56,265 bases of DNA from contig NZ_KV813675.1 in NCBI RefSeq assembly GCF_001813675.1, positions 592,118-648,382 of the forward strand, given 5' to 3'. The first letter of the stretch is position 1. The number at the start of each line of letters is the position of its first letter. The translations under genes and the position numbers were made by a program. Under the pieces are notes generated by a model, which was not told where the DNA came from, searched no databases, and saw only the letters and a program-made list of their open reading frames with translations. Of this stretch, positions 25,592 to 34,086 are shown in pieces. Source of the DNA: Streptococcus sp. HMSC078D09. GTDB taxonomy: Bacteria > Bacillota > Bacilli > Lactobacillales > Streptococcaceae.

Positions 25592-26530
25592 ATGAAACCA
25601 GAATATTTATATAGTATTGCTACCGATCTTGGTCTGCAATTTGATGGCGAAGCTCGTGTGATGTATGGAGAGCGTGAAGGCTTCTTGTTGGTCATTGAAG
25701 GCGCTCAAACCAAGAATGTATTTACCATTTCACTCAGTGTGAAACAAGGTTCCGAAGGAGACTTGATCGAAGATAGTGAAATTCTTTGGAATGAATTAAA
25801 AGAACAATCAAAAGCCGTTAATGCTATCTCTTCTGATGGTTACTTGACCTCGATCGTTGTCAAAGGTGGAATGACCAAAGGGAAGGCTGTCGAAACCTTA
25901 TGGACAGCTATCCAAGATATTGTTGATTTCTTACTCAACCAACAATTTGTGCAAGTGAATGCGGAAACGGGTGAGGAAGGACCAATCGGTCTGTATCAAA
26001 TTGGAGATGCGATCTTTTTAATCGACGATGCAACCTTTAGAGCCTACCAAGCCGAAGTGCAAGATACAGTTGAGGCTTATGAAGCGCGGGAAGAAAACTT
26101 CCTTTTGGGGATTGTAGGGGCTGTGATCGGTGTAATCATCGGTGGAGCAGTTGCCCTCTTGGTAGCGCGTCTTGGCTATGTATCTGTTTTAGCAGGGGCT
26201 GCCCTCGGTTATTGTACCATCAAAGGTTATGAGATTCTTGGTAAGAAATTGACTAAAAAAGGTGTGGTAGTTTCAGCTATTTTGATGGTCTTGACCGTCT
26301 TTTTGGTCAACCAATTAGATTATACTTTGGCGCTTATGAGTGAACTGGATTTGCCATTTGATATGTCCTGGACGCTTCTCAATGAAGCGACATTCTCAGG
26401 GGATGTCCCTGATAAATTTTACTTGAATCTAGCACTCTTAGCTGTCTTTACTCTTGGTGGTGCTTGGATTTCGGTCAAATCAGCTCTGGATGGACAAAAG
26501 AATCGTGCCATTGCTCGTAAAATTGCATAA
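25592..26530 (+). CDS. Uncharacterised membrane protein with four C-terminal TM segments
   Basis: 312 residues. A soluble N-terminal half (about 1-175, mixed alpha/beta, acidic) followed by four transmembrane helices (about 177-198, 200-220, 230-250 and 285-303) and a basic tail. I do not recognise a family. I take the ATG at 25592, preceded by AGGGGGA at 7 nt, not the upstream in-frame ATG at 25550, which overlaps the likely start of transcription from TGgTAGAAT (25532-25540). A terminator lies between it and murB, so it is transcribed alone. Confidence 0.78.
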   Translation: MKPEYLYSIATDLGLQFDGEARVMYGEREGFLLVIEGAQTKNVFTISLSVKQGSEGDLIEDSEILWNELKEQSKAVNAISSDGYLTSIVVKGGMTKGKAVETLWTAIQDIVDFLLNQQFVQVNAETGEEGPIGLYQIGDAIFLIDDATFRAYQAEVQDTVEAYEAREENFLLGIVGAVIGVIIGGAVALLVARLGYVSVLAGAALGYCTIKGYEILGKKLTKKGVVVSAILMVLTVFLVNQLDYTLALMSELDLPFDMSWTLLNEATFSGDVPDKFYLNLALLAVFTLGGAWISVKSALDGQKNRAIARKIA

Positions 26531-26542
26531 TGAATGATAAAA

Positions 26543-26579
26543 GGAAGGCCTGAATATTATAGGTCTTCTTTTGTTTTTT
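26543..26579 (+). terminator. Terminator after the uncharacterised membrane protein gene
   Basis: GAAGGCCT (26544-26551) pairs with AGGTCTTC (26561-26568, one G-T pair), then a T-rich tail. Confidence 0.65.
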
Positions 26580-26603
26580 AGGGTCGAAAAATAGTCAAAA
26601 ATT

Positions 26604-26612
26604 TGGTATAAT
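26604..26612 (+). promoter_or_regulatory. Extended -10 promoter of murB
   Basis: TGgTATAAT at 26604-26612 with a poor -35. The ATG is 37 nt downstream of the -10 box. Confidence 0.6.
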
Positions 26613-26648
26613 AGTTTGTATTTTTATAGAGAGAGAACAGACAGAAAG

Positions 26649-27545
26649 ATGAATGAAAAAATAAATCAAATTCTTGAAGGGATTGATATCCGTTTTCAAG
26701 AACCTTTAAAACATTATACCTTCACAAAGGTAGGTGGGAATGCTGAATTTTTAGCCTTTCCCCGCAACCAATACGAATTAAAACGCATCGTTCAATTTGC
26801 CAACCAAGAGCAAATTCCATGGATGGTCCTGGGCAATGCATCCAATATCATTGTCCGCGATGGGGGCATTCCGGGATTTGTCATTATGTTTGATCGCTTG
26901 CGTGACATCAGTGTGGATGGGTATGTGATCGAAGCAGAGGCAGGAGCTAAACTCATCGACACCACTCATGTGGCCTTGCACCATAGTTTGAAAGGCTTCG
27001 AGTTTGCTAGTGGCATTCCAGGCAGTGTCGGTGGTGCTGTCTTTATGAATGCGGGAGCCTATGGGGGAGAGATCGCTCATGTCCTAGTATCCTGTAAGGT
27101 CTTGACCAAAGACGGAGAGATCGAAACTCTGTCAGCGAGTGAACTAGCTTTTGGCTACCGTCATTCTAAGATTCAAGAGACAGGCGCAGTCGTCATTTCT
27201 GCCAAATTTGCTTTGTCTCCTGGCAATCACGAGGCGATCAAGCAGGAGATGGATCGGTTGACCCATCTTCGTCAGTTGAAACAACCCCTTGAATACCCTT
27301 CTTGTGGATCCGTCTTTAAGCGTCCTGTCGGTCATTTTGCAGGTCAATTGATCAGCGAAGCAGGTCTGAAAGGCTATCGAATCGGTGGTGTTGAAGTTTC
27401 TGAAAAACATGCCGGCTTTATGGTCAATGTCGATAATGGAACAGCTAAGGACTACGAAGACCTGATCGCCCATGTCATTGAGGCAGTAGAAGCTCACTCA
27501 GGCGTCCGTTTAGAACCAGAAGTTCGCATTATCGGCCAAGCCTAA
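26649..27545 (+). CDS. murB: UDP-N-acetylenolpyruvoylglucosamine reductase
   Basis: 298 residues, the short type-II MurB. FAD-binding PCMH fold with [12 protein letters not shown], the [12 protein letters not shown] loop, [19 protein letters not shown] and the catalytic-loop serine in SCGSVFKRP; the substrate-binding GYRHSKIQ is also present. It reduces UDP-GlcNAc-enolpyruvate with NADPH to UDP-MurNAc in peptidoglycan synthesis. ATG 26649 fits the family start; the SD is weak (ACAGAAAG). The pot genes follow after a 207-bp structured gap, and murB next to potABCD is the usual streptococcal order. Confidence 0.97.
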   Translation: MNEKINQILEGIDIRFQEPLKHYTFTKVGGNAEFLAFPRNQYELKRIVQFANQEQIPWMVLGNASNIIVRDGGIPGFVIMFDRLRDISVDGYVIEAEAGAKLIDTTHVALHHSLKGFEFASGIPGSVGGAVFMNAGAYGGEIAHVLVSCKVLTKDGEIETLSASELAFGYRHSKIQETGAVVISAKFALSPGNHEAIKQEMDRLTHLRQLKQPLEYPSCGSVFKRPVGHFAGQLISEAGLKGYRIGGVEVSEKHAGFMVNVDNGTAKDYEDLIAHVIEAVEAHSGVRLEPEVRIIGQA

Positions 27546-27569
27546 GAACTTTAGTATTGAAGAACAATT

Positions 27570-27720
27570 GATTGTGAACCATCGATAGCATCAGTCGGAG
27601 AGGGGGTGAGTGCCTATCGATACCGTAAATAGGTGGGGCAGTCTAGTAAGTCCCCGAGAGGTATTGGTGGTCTGACAGGTCTTCCTGTCAGCCGCTGCAT
27701 TTTCGTTTGAAAAGCAGTTT
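27570..27720 (+). ncRNA. Structured leader RNA candidate upstream of potA
   Basis: The murB-potA gap is unusually G+C-rich in parts and folds into several local helices: ATCGATAG (27581-27588) with CTATCGAT (27614-27621); ATACC (27620-27624) with GGTAT (27660-27664), which competes for two bases with the first; GGGG (27635-27638) with CCCC (27652-27655); CTGACAGG (27672-27679) with CCTGTCAG (27684-27691); and CTGC-TTTTC (27695-27704) with GAAAA-GCAG (27709-27717). No oligo-T follows, so potA could be read through. It does not match any riboswitch class I can name. Possibly a polyamine- or translation-responsive leader, or an independent small RNA. Confidence 0.55.
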
Positions 27721-27745
27721 GCTAATCGCAGTAAAGAAGGAATTT

Positions 27746-27755
27746 ATGTGAATTG
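27746..27755 (+). promoter_or_regulatory. AUG-UGA start-stop just ahead of the potA UUG start
   Basis: GAAGGA (27736-27741) is placed 4 nt before an ATG (27746-27748) that is followed at once by TGA (27749-27751); the potA start codon TTG follows at 27753. A ribosome binding here would first meet a one-codon frame, so potA is probably started by re-initiation or a shifted initiation. Confidence 0.45.
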
Positions 27756-28910
27756 AAAAAACCAATTATTGAGTTTAAAAATGTTTCAAAGGTCTTTGAA
27801 GATAGCGGTACCGTTGTCCTAAAGGATATCAATTTTGAATTGGAAGAAGGGAAGTTCTATACCCTGCTCGGTGCATCTGGATCAGGAAAATCGACCATCC
27901 TTAATATCATTGCCGGTCTTTTGGATGCGACAACTGGAGATGTCTACCTTGATGGGGAACGGATCAATGATGTCCCTACCAACAAACGAGACGTCCACAC
28001 CGTCTTTCAGTCCTATGCCCTATTTCCACATATGACGGTCTTTGAAAATGTGGCTTTTCCCCTTCGTTTGAAAAAGGTGGACAAGGCTGAGATCGAACGT
28101 CGGGTTTCAGAAGTCTTGAAAATGGTCCAGTTAGCGGGATTTGAAAAACGTTCGATCCAAAAATTATCCGGTGGTCAACGCCAGCGGGTAGCCATTGCAC
28201 GGGCTATTATCAATGAACCACGAGTGGTCCTTTTAGATGAGCCCTTGTCTGCACTTGACTTGAAACTTCGGACAGACATGCAGTATGAGTTGCGGGAATT
28301 GCAACAACGCTTGGGGATTACCTTTGTCTTTGTTACCCATGACCAAGAAGAAGCTCTCGCCATGAGTGACTGGATCTTTGTCATGAATGAAGGAGAGATC
28401 GTTCAATCTGGTACACCAGTAGATATCTATGATGAACCGATCAACCACTTTGTAGCTACCTTTATCGGGGAGTCCAACATTCTAGATGGTCGCATGATCG
28501 AGGACTACTTGGTTGAGTTCAATGGCAAACGCTTTGAAGCCGTCGATGGGGGAATGCGTCCAAACGAACCAGTTGAAGTCGTCATTCGTCCTGAAGACTT
28601 GCAAATCACCCTTCCTGAAGAAGGCAAGCTCCAAGTGAAGGTGGACACCCAGCTCTTCCGTGGTGTGCATTACGAGATCATCGCCTATGATGATTTGGGT
28701 AATGAGTGGATGATTCACTCCACTCGTAAGGCCATTGTGGGAGAAGTCATCGGGCTAGACTTTGAACCAGAAGATATCCACGTTATGCGTCTCAATGAAA
28801 CCGAGGAAGAATTCGATGCGCGGATCGAAGAGTACGTTGAAGTGGAAGAGCAAGAAGCTGGTTTGATTAATGCCATTGAGGAGGAAAGAGATGAAGAAAA
28901 CAACCTCTAA
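27753..28910 (+). CDS. potA: Spermidine/putrescine ABC transporter, ATP-binding protein
   Basis: 385 residues. Walker [10 protein letters not shown] (residues 40-48), Q-loop FQSYALFPH, signature LSGGQRQR, Walker B VVLLDEP, and a C-terminal TOBE domain (about 280-350). The start is a TTG, the only start that gives the conserved [16 protein letters not shown]-terminus; the nearby ATG is followed by a stop codon. PotA drives polyamine uptake with PotBCD. Its end overlaps potB by 20 bp. A structured leader precedes it. Confidence 0.96.
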   Translation: MKKPIIEFKNVSKVFEDSGTVVLKDINFELEEGKFYTLLGASGSGKSTILNIIAGLLDATTGDVYLDGERINDVPTNKRDVHTVFQSYALFPHMTVFENVAFPLRLKKVDKAEIERRVSEVLKMVQLAGFEKRSIQKLSGGQRQRVAIARAIINEPRVVLLDEPLSALDLKLRTDMQYELRELQQRLGITFVFVTHDQEEALAMSDWIFVMNEGEIVQSGTPVDIYDEPINHFVATFIGESNILDGRMIEDYLVEFNGKRFEAVDGGMRPNEPVEVVIRPEDLQITLPEEGKLQVKVDTQLFRGVHYEIIAYDDLGNEWMIHSTRKAIVGEVIGLDFEPEDIHVMRLNETEEEFDARIEEYVEVEEQEAGLINAIEEERDEENNL

Positions 28911-29697
28911 TCTATTTATCCTCCCCTATTTCTTGTGGATTTTTCTCTTTGTCTTGGCTCCTGTAGTCATGATCATCTTTCAATCGTTTTTCAACGTTGA
29001 AGGGCAGTTTTCACTTGAAAACTACAAAGAGTTCTTTACTTCGCAAAATCTGACCTATTTAAAGATGAGTTTTAATTCGGTCCTTTATGCCGGAATTGTC
29101 ACCCTGGTGACGCTCTTGATCTCCTATCCGACTGCTTACTTTTTGACGCTGCTCAAACACCGGCAGTTGTGGTTGATGTTGATCGTCTTGCCAACCTGGG
29201 TCAATCTCTTGCTCAAGGCCTATGCCTTTATCGGAATCTTTGGGCAAAACGGCTCCATCAATAGCTTTTTAAGCTTTCTCGGAGTCGCTCCCCAGCAGAT
29301 CCTCTTTACCGATTTCTCCTTTATCTTTGTAGCCAGCTACATCGAGTTGCCGTTTATGATTTTGCCGATCTTTAATGTCTTAGATGACTTGGATCCAAAC
29401 TTGATCAATGCCAGCTATGATTTGGGAGCCAATCGTTGGGATACCTTCCGTCATGTGGTCTTCCCCTTGTCCATGAATGGAGTCCGCTCAGGTGTGCAGT
29501 CTGTCTTTATTCCTAGTCTGAGTCTCTTCATGTTGACACGGATGATCGGTGGAAACCGCGTCATTACCTTAGGGACAGCGATTGAACAGCACTTCCTGAC
29601 AACACAAAACTGGGGAATGGGTTCTACCATCGGAGTTGTTCTGATCCTTGCTATGCTCCTTACCATGTGGGCAACTAGAGAAAGGAGAGAACGATGA
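28891..29697 (+). CDS. potB: Spermidine/putrescine ABC transporter permease
   Basis: 268 residues with six transmembrane segments and the EAA loop [20 protein letters not shown] that contacts PotA. Start at ATG 28891 with GAGGAGGAAAG 4-6 nt before it, inside the end of potA; its own stop overlaps potC by 4 bp (ATGA). One of two permeases in the polyamine importer. Confidence 0.96.
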   Translation: MKKTTSNLFILPYFLWIFLFVLAPVVMIIFQSFFNVEGQFSLENYKEFFTSQNLTYLKMSFNSVLYAGIVTLVTLLISYPTAYFLTLLKHRQLWLMLIVLPTWVNLLLKAYAFIGIFGQNGSINSFLSFLGVAPQQILFTDFSFIFVASYIELPFMILPIFNVLDDLDPNLINASYDLGANRWDTFRHVVFPLSMNGVRSGVQSVFIPSLSLFMLTRMIGGNRVITLGTAIEQHFLTTQNWGMGSTIGVVLILAMLLTMWATRERRER

Positions 29698-30467
29698 AAA
29701 AAGTATCCCATTTCTATCTAGGCTTCGTCTTTCTGATCCTCTATCTTCCCATCTTCTATTTGATCTTTTATGCCTTCAATAAAGGGGGAGATATGAATGC
29801 CTTCACGGGCTTCACGCTTGAGCATTTCAATGAATTGTTCGCAGATAGTCGCCTGATGCTGATCTTATCAGAGACCTTCCTCTTGGCCTTCTTGTCAGCC
29901 TTGATTGCGACAGTGATTGGAACCTTTGGAGCCATTTATATTTACCAATCCAAGAAAAAGTTAGAAGGACCATTGCTCTCCATCAACAACATTCTCATGG
30001 TAGCGCCAGACGTTATGATCGGGGCCAGCTTCTTGATTCTCTTTACGACGGTCAAGTACCAGCTAGGTTTCCTATCTGTTCTGGCTAGCCACGTAGCTTT
30101 CTCGATTCCTATTGTGGTCTTGATGGTTTTGCCACGACTCAAGGAAATGAACCGGGATATGGTCAATGCGGCCTATGACTTGGGAGCTACCCAAGTGCAA
30201 ATGCTCAAAGAGATCATGTTGCCGTATCTGACACCAGCCATTATTGCTGGCTACTTTATGGCCTTTACCTATTCTCTTGATGACTTTGCCGTGACCTTCT
30301 TTGTAACCGGAAATGGTTTTACAACCTTGTCTGTAGAGATCTACTCACGTGCGCGTCAAGGAATTTCCCTCAGTATCAATGCCTTATCCGCCCTTGTCTT
30401 TCTCTTTAGTGTGCTCTTGGTCATCGGTTACTACTTTATTACCCGTGAAAAGGAGGAAGCAGCATGA
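29694..30467 (+). CDS. potC: Spermidine/putrescine ABC transporter permease
   Basis: 257 residues, six transmembrane segments, EAA loop NAAYDLGATQVQMLKEIMLP. It overlaps potB and potD by 4 bp each (ATGA), the sign of tight translational coupling. It forms the membrane channel with PotB. Confidence 0.96.
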   Translation: MKKVSHFYLGFVFLILYLPIFYLIFYAFNKGGDMNAFTGFTLEHFNELFADSRLMLILSETFLLAFLSALIATVIGTFGAIYIYQSKKKLEGPLLSINNILMVAPDVMIGASFLILFTTVKYQLGFLSVLASHVAFSIPIVVLMVLPRLKEMNRDMVNAAYDLGATQVQMLKEIMLPYLTPAIIAGYFMAFTYSLDDFAVTFFVTGNGFTTLSVEIYSRARQGISLSINALSALVFLFSVLLVIGYYFITREKEEAA

Positions 30468-31534
30468 AAAAACTTTATTCATTCCTAACTGGGATTGTCC
30501 TTGTCATTCTGGTCCTCTGGGGAATTAGCCACCAGATCGAAGCGAGCATGAATACCAAGAACAGTGACAAGTTGGTCATCTACAACTGGGGAGATTATAT
30601 CGATCCAGAATTGCTCAAGGAATTCACCAAAGAAACAGGAATTCAGGTGCAATATGATACCTTTGATTCCAACGAATCCATGTACACCAAGATCAAGCAA
30701 GGGGGAACCACCTACGATATTGCGATTCCTAGTGAATACATGATTGCTAAGATGATGGATGAGCATCTGGTTGAAAAGTTGGACCAATCCAAGATCAAAG
30801 GGATGGAAAATATCGATCCAAAACTCTTGAACCAATCGTTTGATCCGGGCAACCAATATTCAGTGCCTTATTTCTGGGGTACCTTGGGAATCGTCTACAA
30901 TACCAAGATGGTTAAAAATGCTCCTGAACATTGGTCAGATCTCTGGCGTGAAGAGTACAGAAATGACATTATGATGTACGATGGTGCACGTGAGGTCATG
31001 GGAATTGGTCTCAATACCTTGGGCTATAGCCTCAATGAAAAGGATCCAAAGAAATTGCAAGAGGCAGTAGATAAACTCTACACCTTGACGCCAAACATCA
31101 AAGCTTTGGTTGCTGATGAGATGAAAGGCTATATGATCCAAAACAATGCGGCTATTGGGGTTACCTTCTCAGGAGAAGCCAGCCAAATGCTCGAAGCCAA
31201 TAAGGATCTTCGCTATGTCGTCCCAACTGAAGCCAGCAACCTTTGGTTTGATAACATTGTCATTCCAAAAACCGTGAAAAATAAAGAAGCAGCATATGCC
31301 TTTATTAACTTCATGCTTCGTCCTAAAAATGCTTTGAAAAATGCTCTTTATGTCGGCTACTCAACGCCAAATAAAAAAGCCAAAGCCATGTTGCCAAAAG
31401 AAATCCAAGATGACCAATCCTTCTATCCAAGCGATGAAACACTGGACCATTTGGAAGTCTATCAACAATTAGGCAAGAAGTTGCTTGGAGTCTATAACGA
31501 TCTTTACCTTCAGGTCAAGATGTATCGAAAATAA
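30464..31534 (+). CDS. potD: Spermidine/putrescine-binding protein
   Basis: 356 residues. N-terminal hydrophobic anchor (about 6-22) without a lipobox cysteine, as in other streptococcal PotD proteins, then a type-I periplasmic-binding fold starting KLVIYNWGDYIDP; the polyamine site includes YFWGTLGIVYN, TLGYSLN and EASNLWFDN. It delivers polyamines to PotBC outside the membrane. It ends the operon with a strong terminator at 31536-31561. Confidence 0.96.
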   Translation: MKKLYSFLTGIVLVILVLWGISHQIEASMNTKNSDKLVIYNWGDYIDPELLKEFTKETGIQVQYDTFDSNESMYTKIKQGGTTYDIAIPSEYMIAKMMDEHLVEKLDQSKIKGMENIDPKLLNQSFDPGNQYSVPYFWGTLGIVYNTKMVKNAPEHWSDLWREEYRNDIMMYDGAREVMGIGLNTLGYSLNEKDPKKLQEAVDKLYTLTPNIKALVADEMKGYMIQNNAAIGVTFSGEASQMLEANKDLRYVVPTEASNLWFDNIVIPKTVKNKEAAYAFINFMLRPKNALKNALYVGYSTPNKKAKAMLPKEIQDDQSFYPSDETLDHLEVYQQLGKKLLGVYNDLYLQVKMYRK

Positions 31535-31535
31535 C

Positions 31536-31561
31536 AAAAAGGAACCTTCGGGTTCCTTTTT
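31536..31561 (+). terminator. Terminator of potABCD
   Basis: AAAAAGGAACC (31536-31546), TTCG tetraloop, GGTTCCTTTTT (31551-31561): perfect 11-bp stem, symmetric and so possibly bidirectional. Confidence 0.95.
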
Positions 31562-31562
31562 G

Positions 31563-31760
31563 ATTGAAGATAAACTCCTCTTAGAAACTTTCCTTAAGTG
31601 AGTACGGACGTTAGGTGAAATTATCCTGTGGATGATTTCAGCAATCCAGGAAGTTCCATGACTTAGTTTTGGACCTAAGGTTCCAAAACTCCCGAGTGCT
31701 AGAAACAATGATGTTTCTATCACTTTTCTCACAGCGGAAAGTTTCATTTTATATTTAGAT
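31563..31760 (+). repeat. Structured intergenic repeat, family 1, copy 2
   Basis: Same frame as copy 1: outer arms GAAACTTTCC (31584-31593) and GGAAAGTTTC (31736-31745), stems 31666-31673/31682-31689 and 31696-31706/31713-31723. The stems carry compensatory changes against copy 1 (A-T to G-C in one; C-G to T-A and T-A to A-T in the other). The second hairpin region is longer here and replaced by 31618-31640. It lies in the 446-bp gap between potD and the next gene, which otherwise holds only the promoter at 31897-31924. Confidence 0.8.
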
Positions 31761-31896
31761 ACTCTACAAAAATGCAACATTTGAATTTTTAGCATCACTT
31801 AGGTTGTTATTTGTAAAAAAGGATTACCTATATTCTAGCAGAACCCCACAAGTTCTTTTATGATTGCTGCATAAAGTCTCTAACTAGTGAGTTAGA

Positions 31897-31924
31897 TTGA
31901 GATTCAAATGAAAGATGCTATAAT
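31897..31924 (+). promoter_or_regulatory. Promoter of the tandem exported-protein paralogues
   Basis: -35 TTGAGA (31897-31902), 16-bp spacer, extended -10 TGcTATAAT ending at 31924. It is followed by a 56-nt leader to ATG 31981. Confidence 0.7.
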
Positions 31925-31980
31925 AGTAAGGAAAGTGACTGGCCCATTCAGTCATGAAAGGAACGATTGGAGAGAATTAA

Positions 31981-32448
31981 ATGAAGAGACAAATGGAACT
32001 ATTTTTGATTATTTTGTTACCGATACTAGGACTGGTTTTTCTTGGAGGAAAAATCATAACCCTGACCAAAAGACCCGAACAGAAGATAACAACCACTTTT
32101 TCAAAGAAAGTCGTACAAAAATCAGAAGAAGAAATAAAAAAAGAACAAATCGCTTTTCTCAAGGAACACGAGCAAGAAATCGTCGATTTTGTAAAGGCTC
32201 AAAGTCCGAAAGTCGAATCCGTTCAGATTGATTGGAACAGTATGCAAATTGAAGAGTCTGGGAATGGAACACCTCAGGGTGGTGGATACAATTTATCTAT
32301 TTCTGGTCAAATTAATCAATTAAAAAACACAAAATTCTCCGTTGATTTTTACCTAGAAGATCAAAATAGCATACCAACTATCAAAAAAATGGGGATGCTA
32401 AATGATATTTATATCGAGGAAAATGGTGGCTGGAAAATTTTTTCTTAA
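31981..32448 (+). CDS. Small exported protein paralogue A (membrane-anchored)
   Basis: 155 residues. N-terminal transmembrane anchor (about 6-24) with no lipobox cysteine, a Lys/Glu-rich linker, then a repeated core: KEHEQEIVDFVKAQSPKVES, VQIDW, an NGTPQGG turn and beta-strand segments. Family unknown to me; the size and pattern recall small streptococcal secreted proteins of no known function. It is first of four tandem paralogues. The first 76 nt of the gene are identical to those of paralogue D at 33509, while the 3' halves differ, pointing to recent duplication or gene conversion. Confidence 0.75.
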   Translation: MKRQMELFLIILLPILGLVFLGGKIITLTKRPEQKITTTFSKKVVQKSEEEIKKEQIAFLKEHEQEIVDFVKAQSPKVESVQIDWNSMQIEESGNGTPQGGGYNLSISGQINQLKNTKFSVDFYLEDQNSIPTIKKMGMLNDIYIEENGGWKIFS

Positions 32449-32491
32449 GTAAATAGAAGTAAAAGTGTTATGAGGAAACAAGAAAATTAAA

Positions 32492-32905
32492 ATGAAACGT
32501 ACACTTAAGTTATTAGCTTTAATGCTTATTTTCACAAGCATTGGAGGCTGCACTGTAAAACCAAAAGAACAGATGAAACAAGATAAAGTGAATGTTTCTT
32601 CCTCCACCAAAGGAGATACAGAAGTGCTCAAACAAAAGCAAGTAAACTTTTTAAAAAAACACGAGTCCGAAATTACGAACTACATAAAGTCGAATGATCC
32701 AGAAGTTGTTCGAGTCAAGTATGACTGGGATAGTGTGAAAGTAGAAGATAGTGGTGCTTTTACGGAATCTGGGTTTGACATCCGTTTAAAGGTCTATGGA
32801 GATAATGATAAGGAACTAAATGGCTATTCATTCTTTATTGTCCCAAAACCAAATGTTGAGAATCCAATTTCAATTGATTCAATCTCTGGTTCGAATTTTC
32901 CTTAA
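32492..32905 (+). CDS. Small lipoprotein paralogue B
   Basis: 137 residues. Signal peptide with lipobox SIGGC (Cys20), then KQKQVNFLKKHESEITNYIKS and VRVKYDWDSVKVEDSG, matching the KEHE...VQIDW core of paralogues A, C and D. It lacks the NGTPQGG turn and has the most diverged C-terminus. Lipid-anchored on the outer face of the membrane. The start follows ATGAGGAAACAAGAAAATTAAA, a weak site. Confidence 0.72.
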   Translation: MKRTLKLLALMLIFTSIGGCTVKPKEQMKQDKVNVSSSTKGDTEVLKQKQVNFLKKHESEITNYIKSNDPEVVRVKYDWDSVKVEDSGAFTESGFDIRLKVYGDNDKELNGYSFFIVPKPNVENPISIDSISGSNFP

Positions 32906-33002
32906 TAAAATCAACAGATCATTCTATCCATTAAGAGGAAAGAATTTGAGCTATGAGTCCATAATAGATCTAGAAATGATAGGTGGAAATTTTAGAGAAT
33001 AA
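32906..33002 (+). pseudogene. Remnant of another paralogue's 3' end
   Basis: Between paralogues B and C the last stretch reads in one frame as YESIIDLEMIGGNFRE followed by a stop at 33000-33002, resembling the C-termini YLRIGGRIFE of C and DIDIEGRILE of D. It has no start or upstream body of its own, so it looks like a leftover tail from a deletion or unequal recombination within the array. Confidence 0.4.
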
Positions 33003-33027
33003 TTTGTACAGAATGGTAGGAGGACTT

Positions 33028-33462
33028 ATGAAAAGGCGAAAAATCATGATGGTTGCTTCAATTGTAGCTCTCCTAAGTATAGGAGGATGTAGCGTGAAGC
33101 ATAAAGATGATACAAAACAAGGAAAAACGATTGCTGCTTCATCAATCAAAGAAGACAAAGAAGCCATTAAACAAAAGCAGCTCGCTTACCTCAAAGAACA
33201 TGAAAAAGAAATTGTTGATTTTATGAAAGCCCAAAGTCCGAAAATCGAATCCGTTCAAATATATTGGGATGAAACTCAGTGGGGAGTAGCAGGAAATGGG
33301 ACGCCACAAGGTGGTGACGAAATGATTCTCATTTTTGGTGGGTTTAATCAAAATCCTGAATCGAGTTGGCGAGTTGATGTGGTGGTGGAAGATGGAAAAA
33401 TTAATTTAAAGACGATGTCTTTGGGCCAATATTTAAGGATAGGTGGAAGAATTTTCGAATAA
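33028..33462 (+). CDS. Small lipoprotein paralogue C
   Basis: 144 residues. Signal peptide with lipobox SIGGC (Cys21), then a SIKEDKEAIKQKQLAYLKEHEKEIVDF-type helix, KAQSPKIESVQIYWDE, the NGTPQGG turn and a beta-rich C-terminus ending IGGRIFE. Start at ATG 33028 with GTAGGAGGA 5 nt upstream; the longer upstream frame has no RBS. Shares its KAQSPK...ESVQ segment almost exactly with paralogue A and its tail with D, so the array is mosaic. Confidence 0.75.
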   Translation: MKRRKIMMVASIVALLSIGGCSVKHKDDTKQGKTIAASSIKEDKEAIKQKQLAYLKEHEKEIVDFMKAQSPKIESVQIYWDETQWGVAGNGTPQGGDEMILIFGGFNQNPESSWRVDVVVEDGKINLKTMSLGQYLRIGGRIFE

Positions 33463-33508
33463 ATAAGTTGATAGATCAATTAAAAGTGTGTAGATTGGTG
33501 GGAATTGA

Positions 33509-33952
33509 ATGAAGAGACAAATGGAACTATTTTTGATTATTTTGTTACCGATACTAGGACTGGTTTTTCTTGGAGGAAAAATCATGCCACTGACCAAAAG
33601 ACCCGAACAGAAGATAACGACCTCATCTCCAAAGAAAGTCGTACAAAAACCAGAAGGAGACATAAAAAAAGAACAACTGGACTACCTAAAAGAACACGAA
33701 CAGAAGGTTATTGATTTAGTCAAAGCACAAAATTCAAAAGTCGAATCCGTTCAGATTGATTGGGATCAGACACAATGGAGTGATGGTGGGCTTACAACTC
33801 CCGAATATTATATGAATGTTTATGGACGTATAAATAATATTGAAGAATCGGGTTGGGGAGTAGATATCCCAATTAATGAGGACAATACATTGAATCTAGA
33901 TGAGATGTATATAGGATCTGACATTGACATAGAGGGTAGAATACTTGAGTAA
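33509..33952 (+). CDS. Small exported protein paralogue D (membrane-anchored)
   Basis: 147 residues. N-terminal half almost the same as paralogue A (identical first 76 nt; then LTKRPEQKITT and KKVVQK), C-terminal half different, with WDQTQWSDGGLTTPEYY and an end DIDIEGRILE closer to C. No lipobox. It is the last of the array; a fragment and a bidirectional terminator follow. Confidence 0.75.
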   Translation: MKRQMELFLIILLPILGLVFLGGKIMPLTKRPEQKITTSSPKKVVQKPEGDIKKEQLDYLKEHEQKVIDLVKAQNSKVESVQIDWDQTQWSDGGLTTPEYYMNVYGRINNIEESGWGVDIPINEDNTLNLDEMYIGSDIDIEGRILE

Positions 33953-34050
33953 TTGGATCAAATCCAGGAAGAGCGTTCAAAGCTCAAATGGGAGTATGAC
34001 AGTGAGATAGATGCTTTCTATAAAAATCAGAAAAAGCTGGAATCGAAAGA
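33953..34050 (+). other. Possible coding remnant after the paralogue array
   Basis: The frame from a TTG at 33953 encodes a hydrophilic, helix-like stretch (DQIQEERSKLKWEYDSE, then IDAFYKNQKKLESKDKK) and then runs into the terminator at 34052-34086, where it is clearly non-coding. It has no RBS. The composition suggests the end of a lost coiled-coil gene; the family cannot be told. Confidence 0.3.
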
Positions 34051-34051
34051 T

Positions 34052-34086
34052 AAAAAAATCAGTAAGGTTGTCCTTACTGTTTTTTT
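34052..34086. terminator. Bidirectional terminator between the paralogue array and the Ser/Thr-rich protein gene
   Basis: CAGTAAGG (34060-34067) and CCTTACTG (34072-34079), TTGT loop, with A run to the left and T run to the right; its end overlaps the stop codon of the minus-strand gene. Confidence 0.9.

Noticed and set aside
31563..31760. Family-1 repeat as an insertion-sequence remnant.
   Set aside because: No transposase fragment or target duplication is seen and the changes between copies keep base pairing, which points to a structured element.
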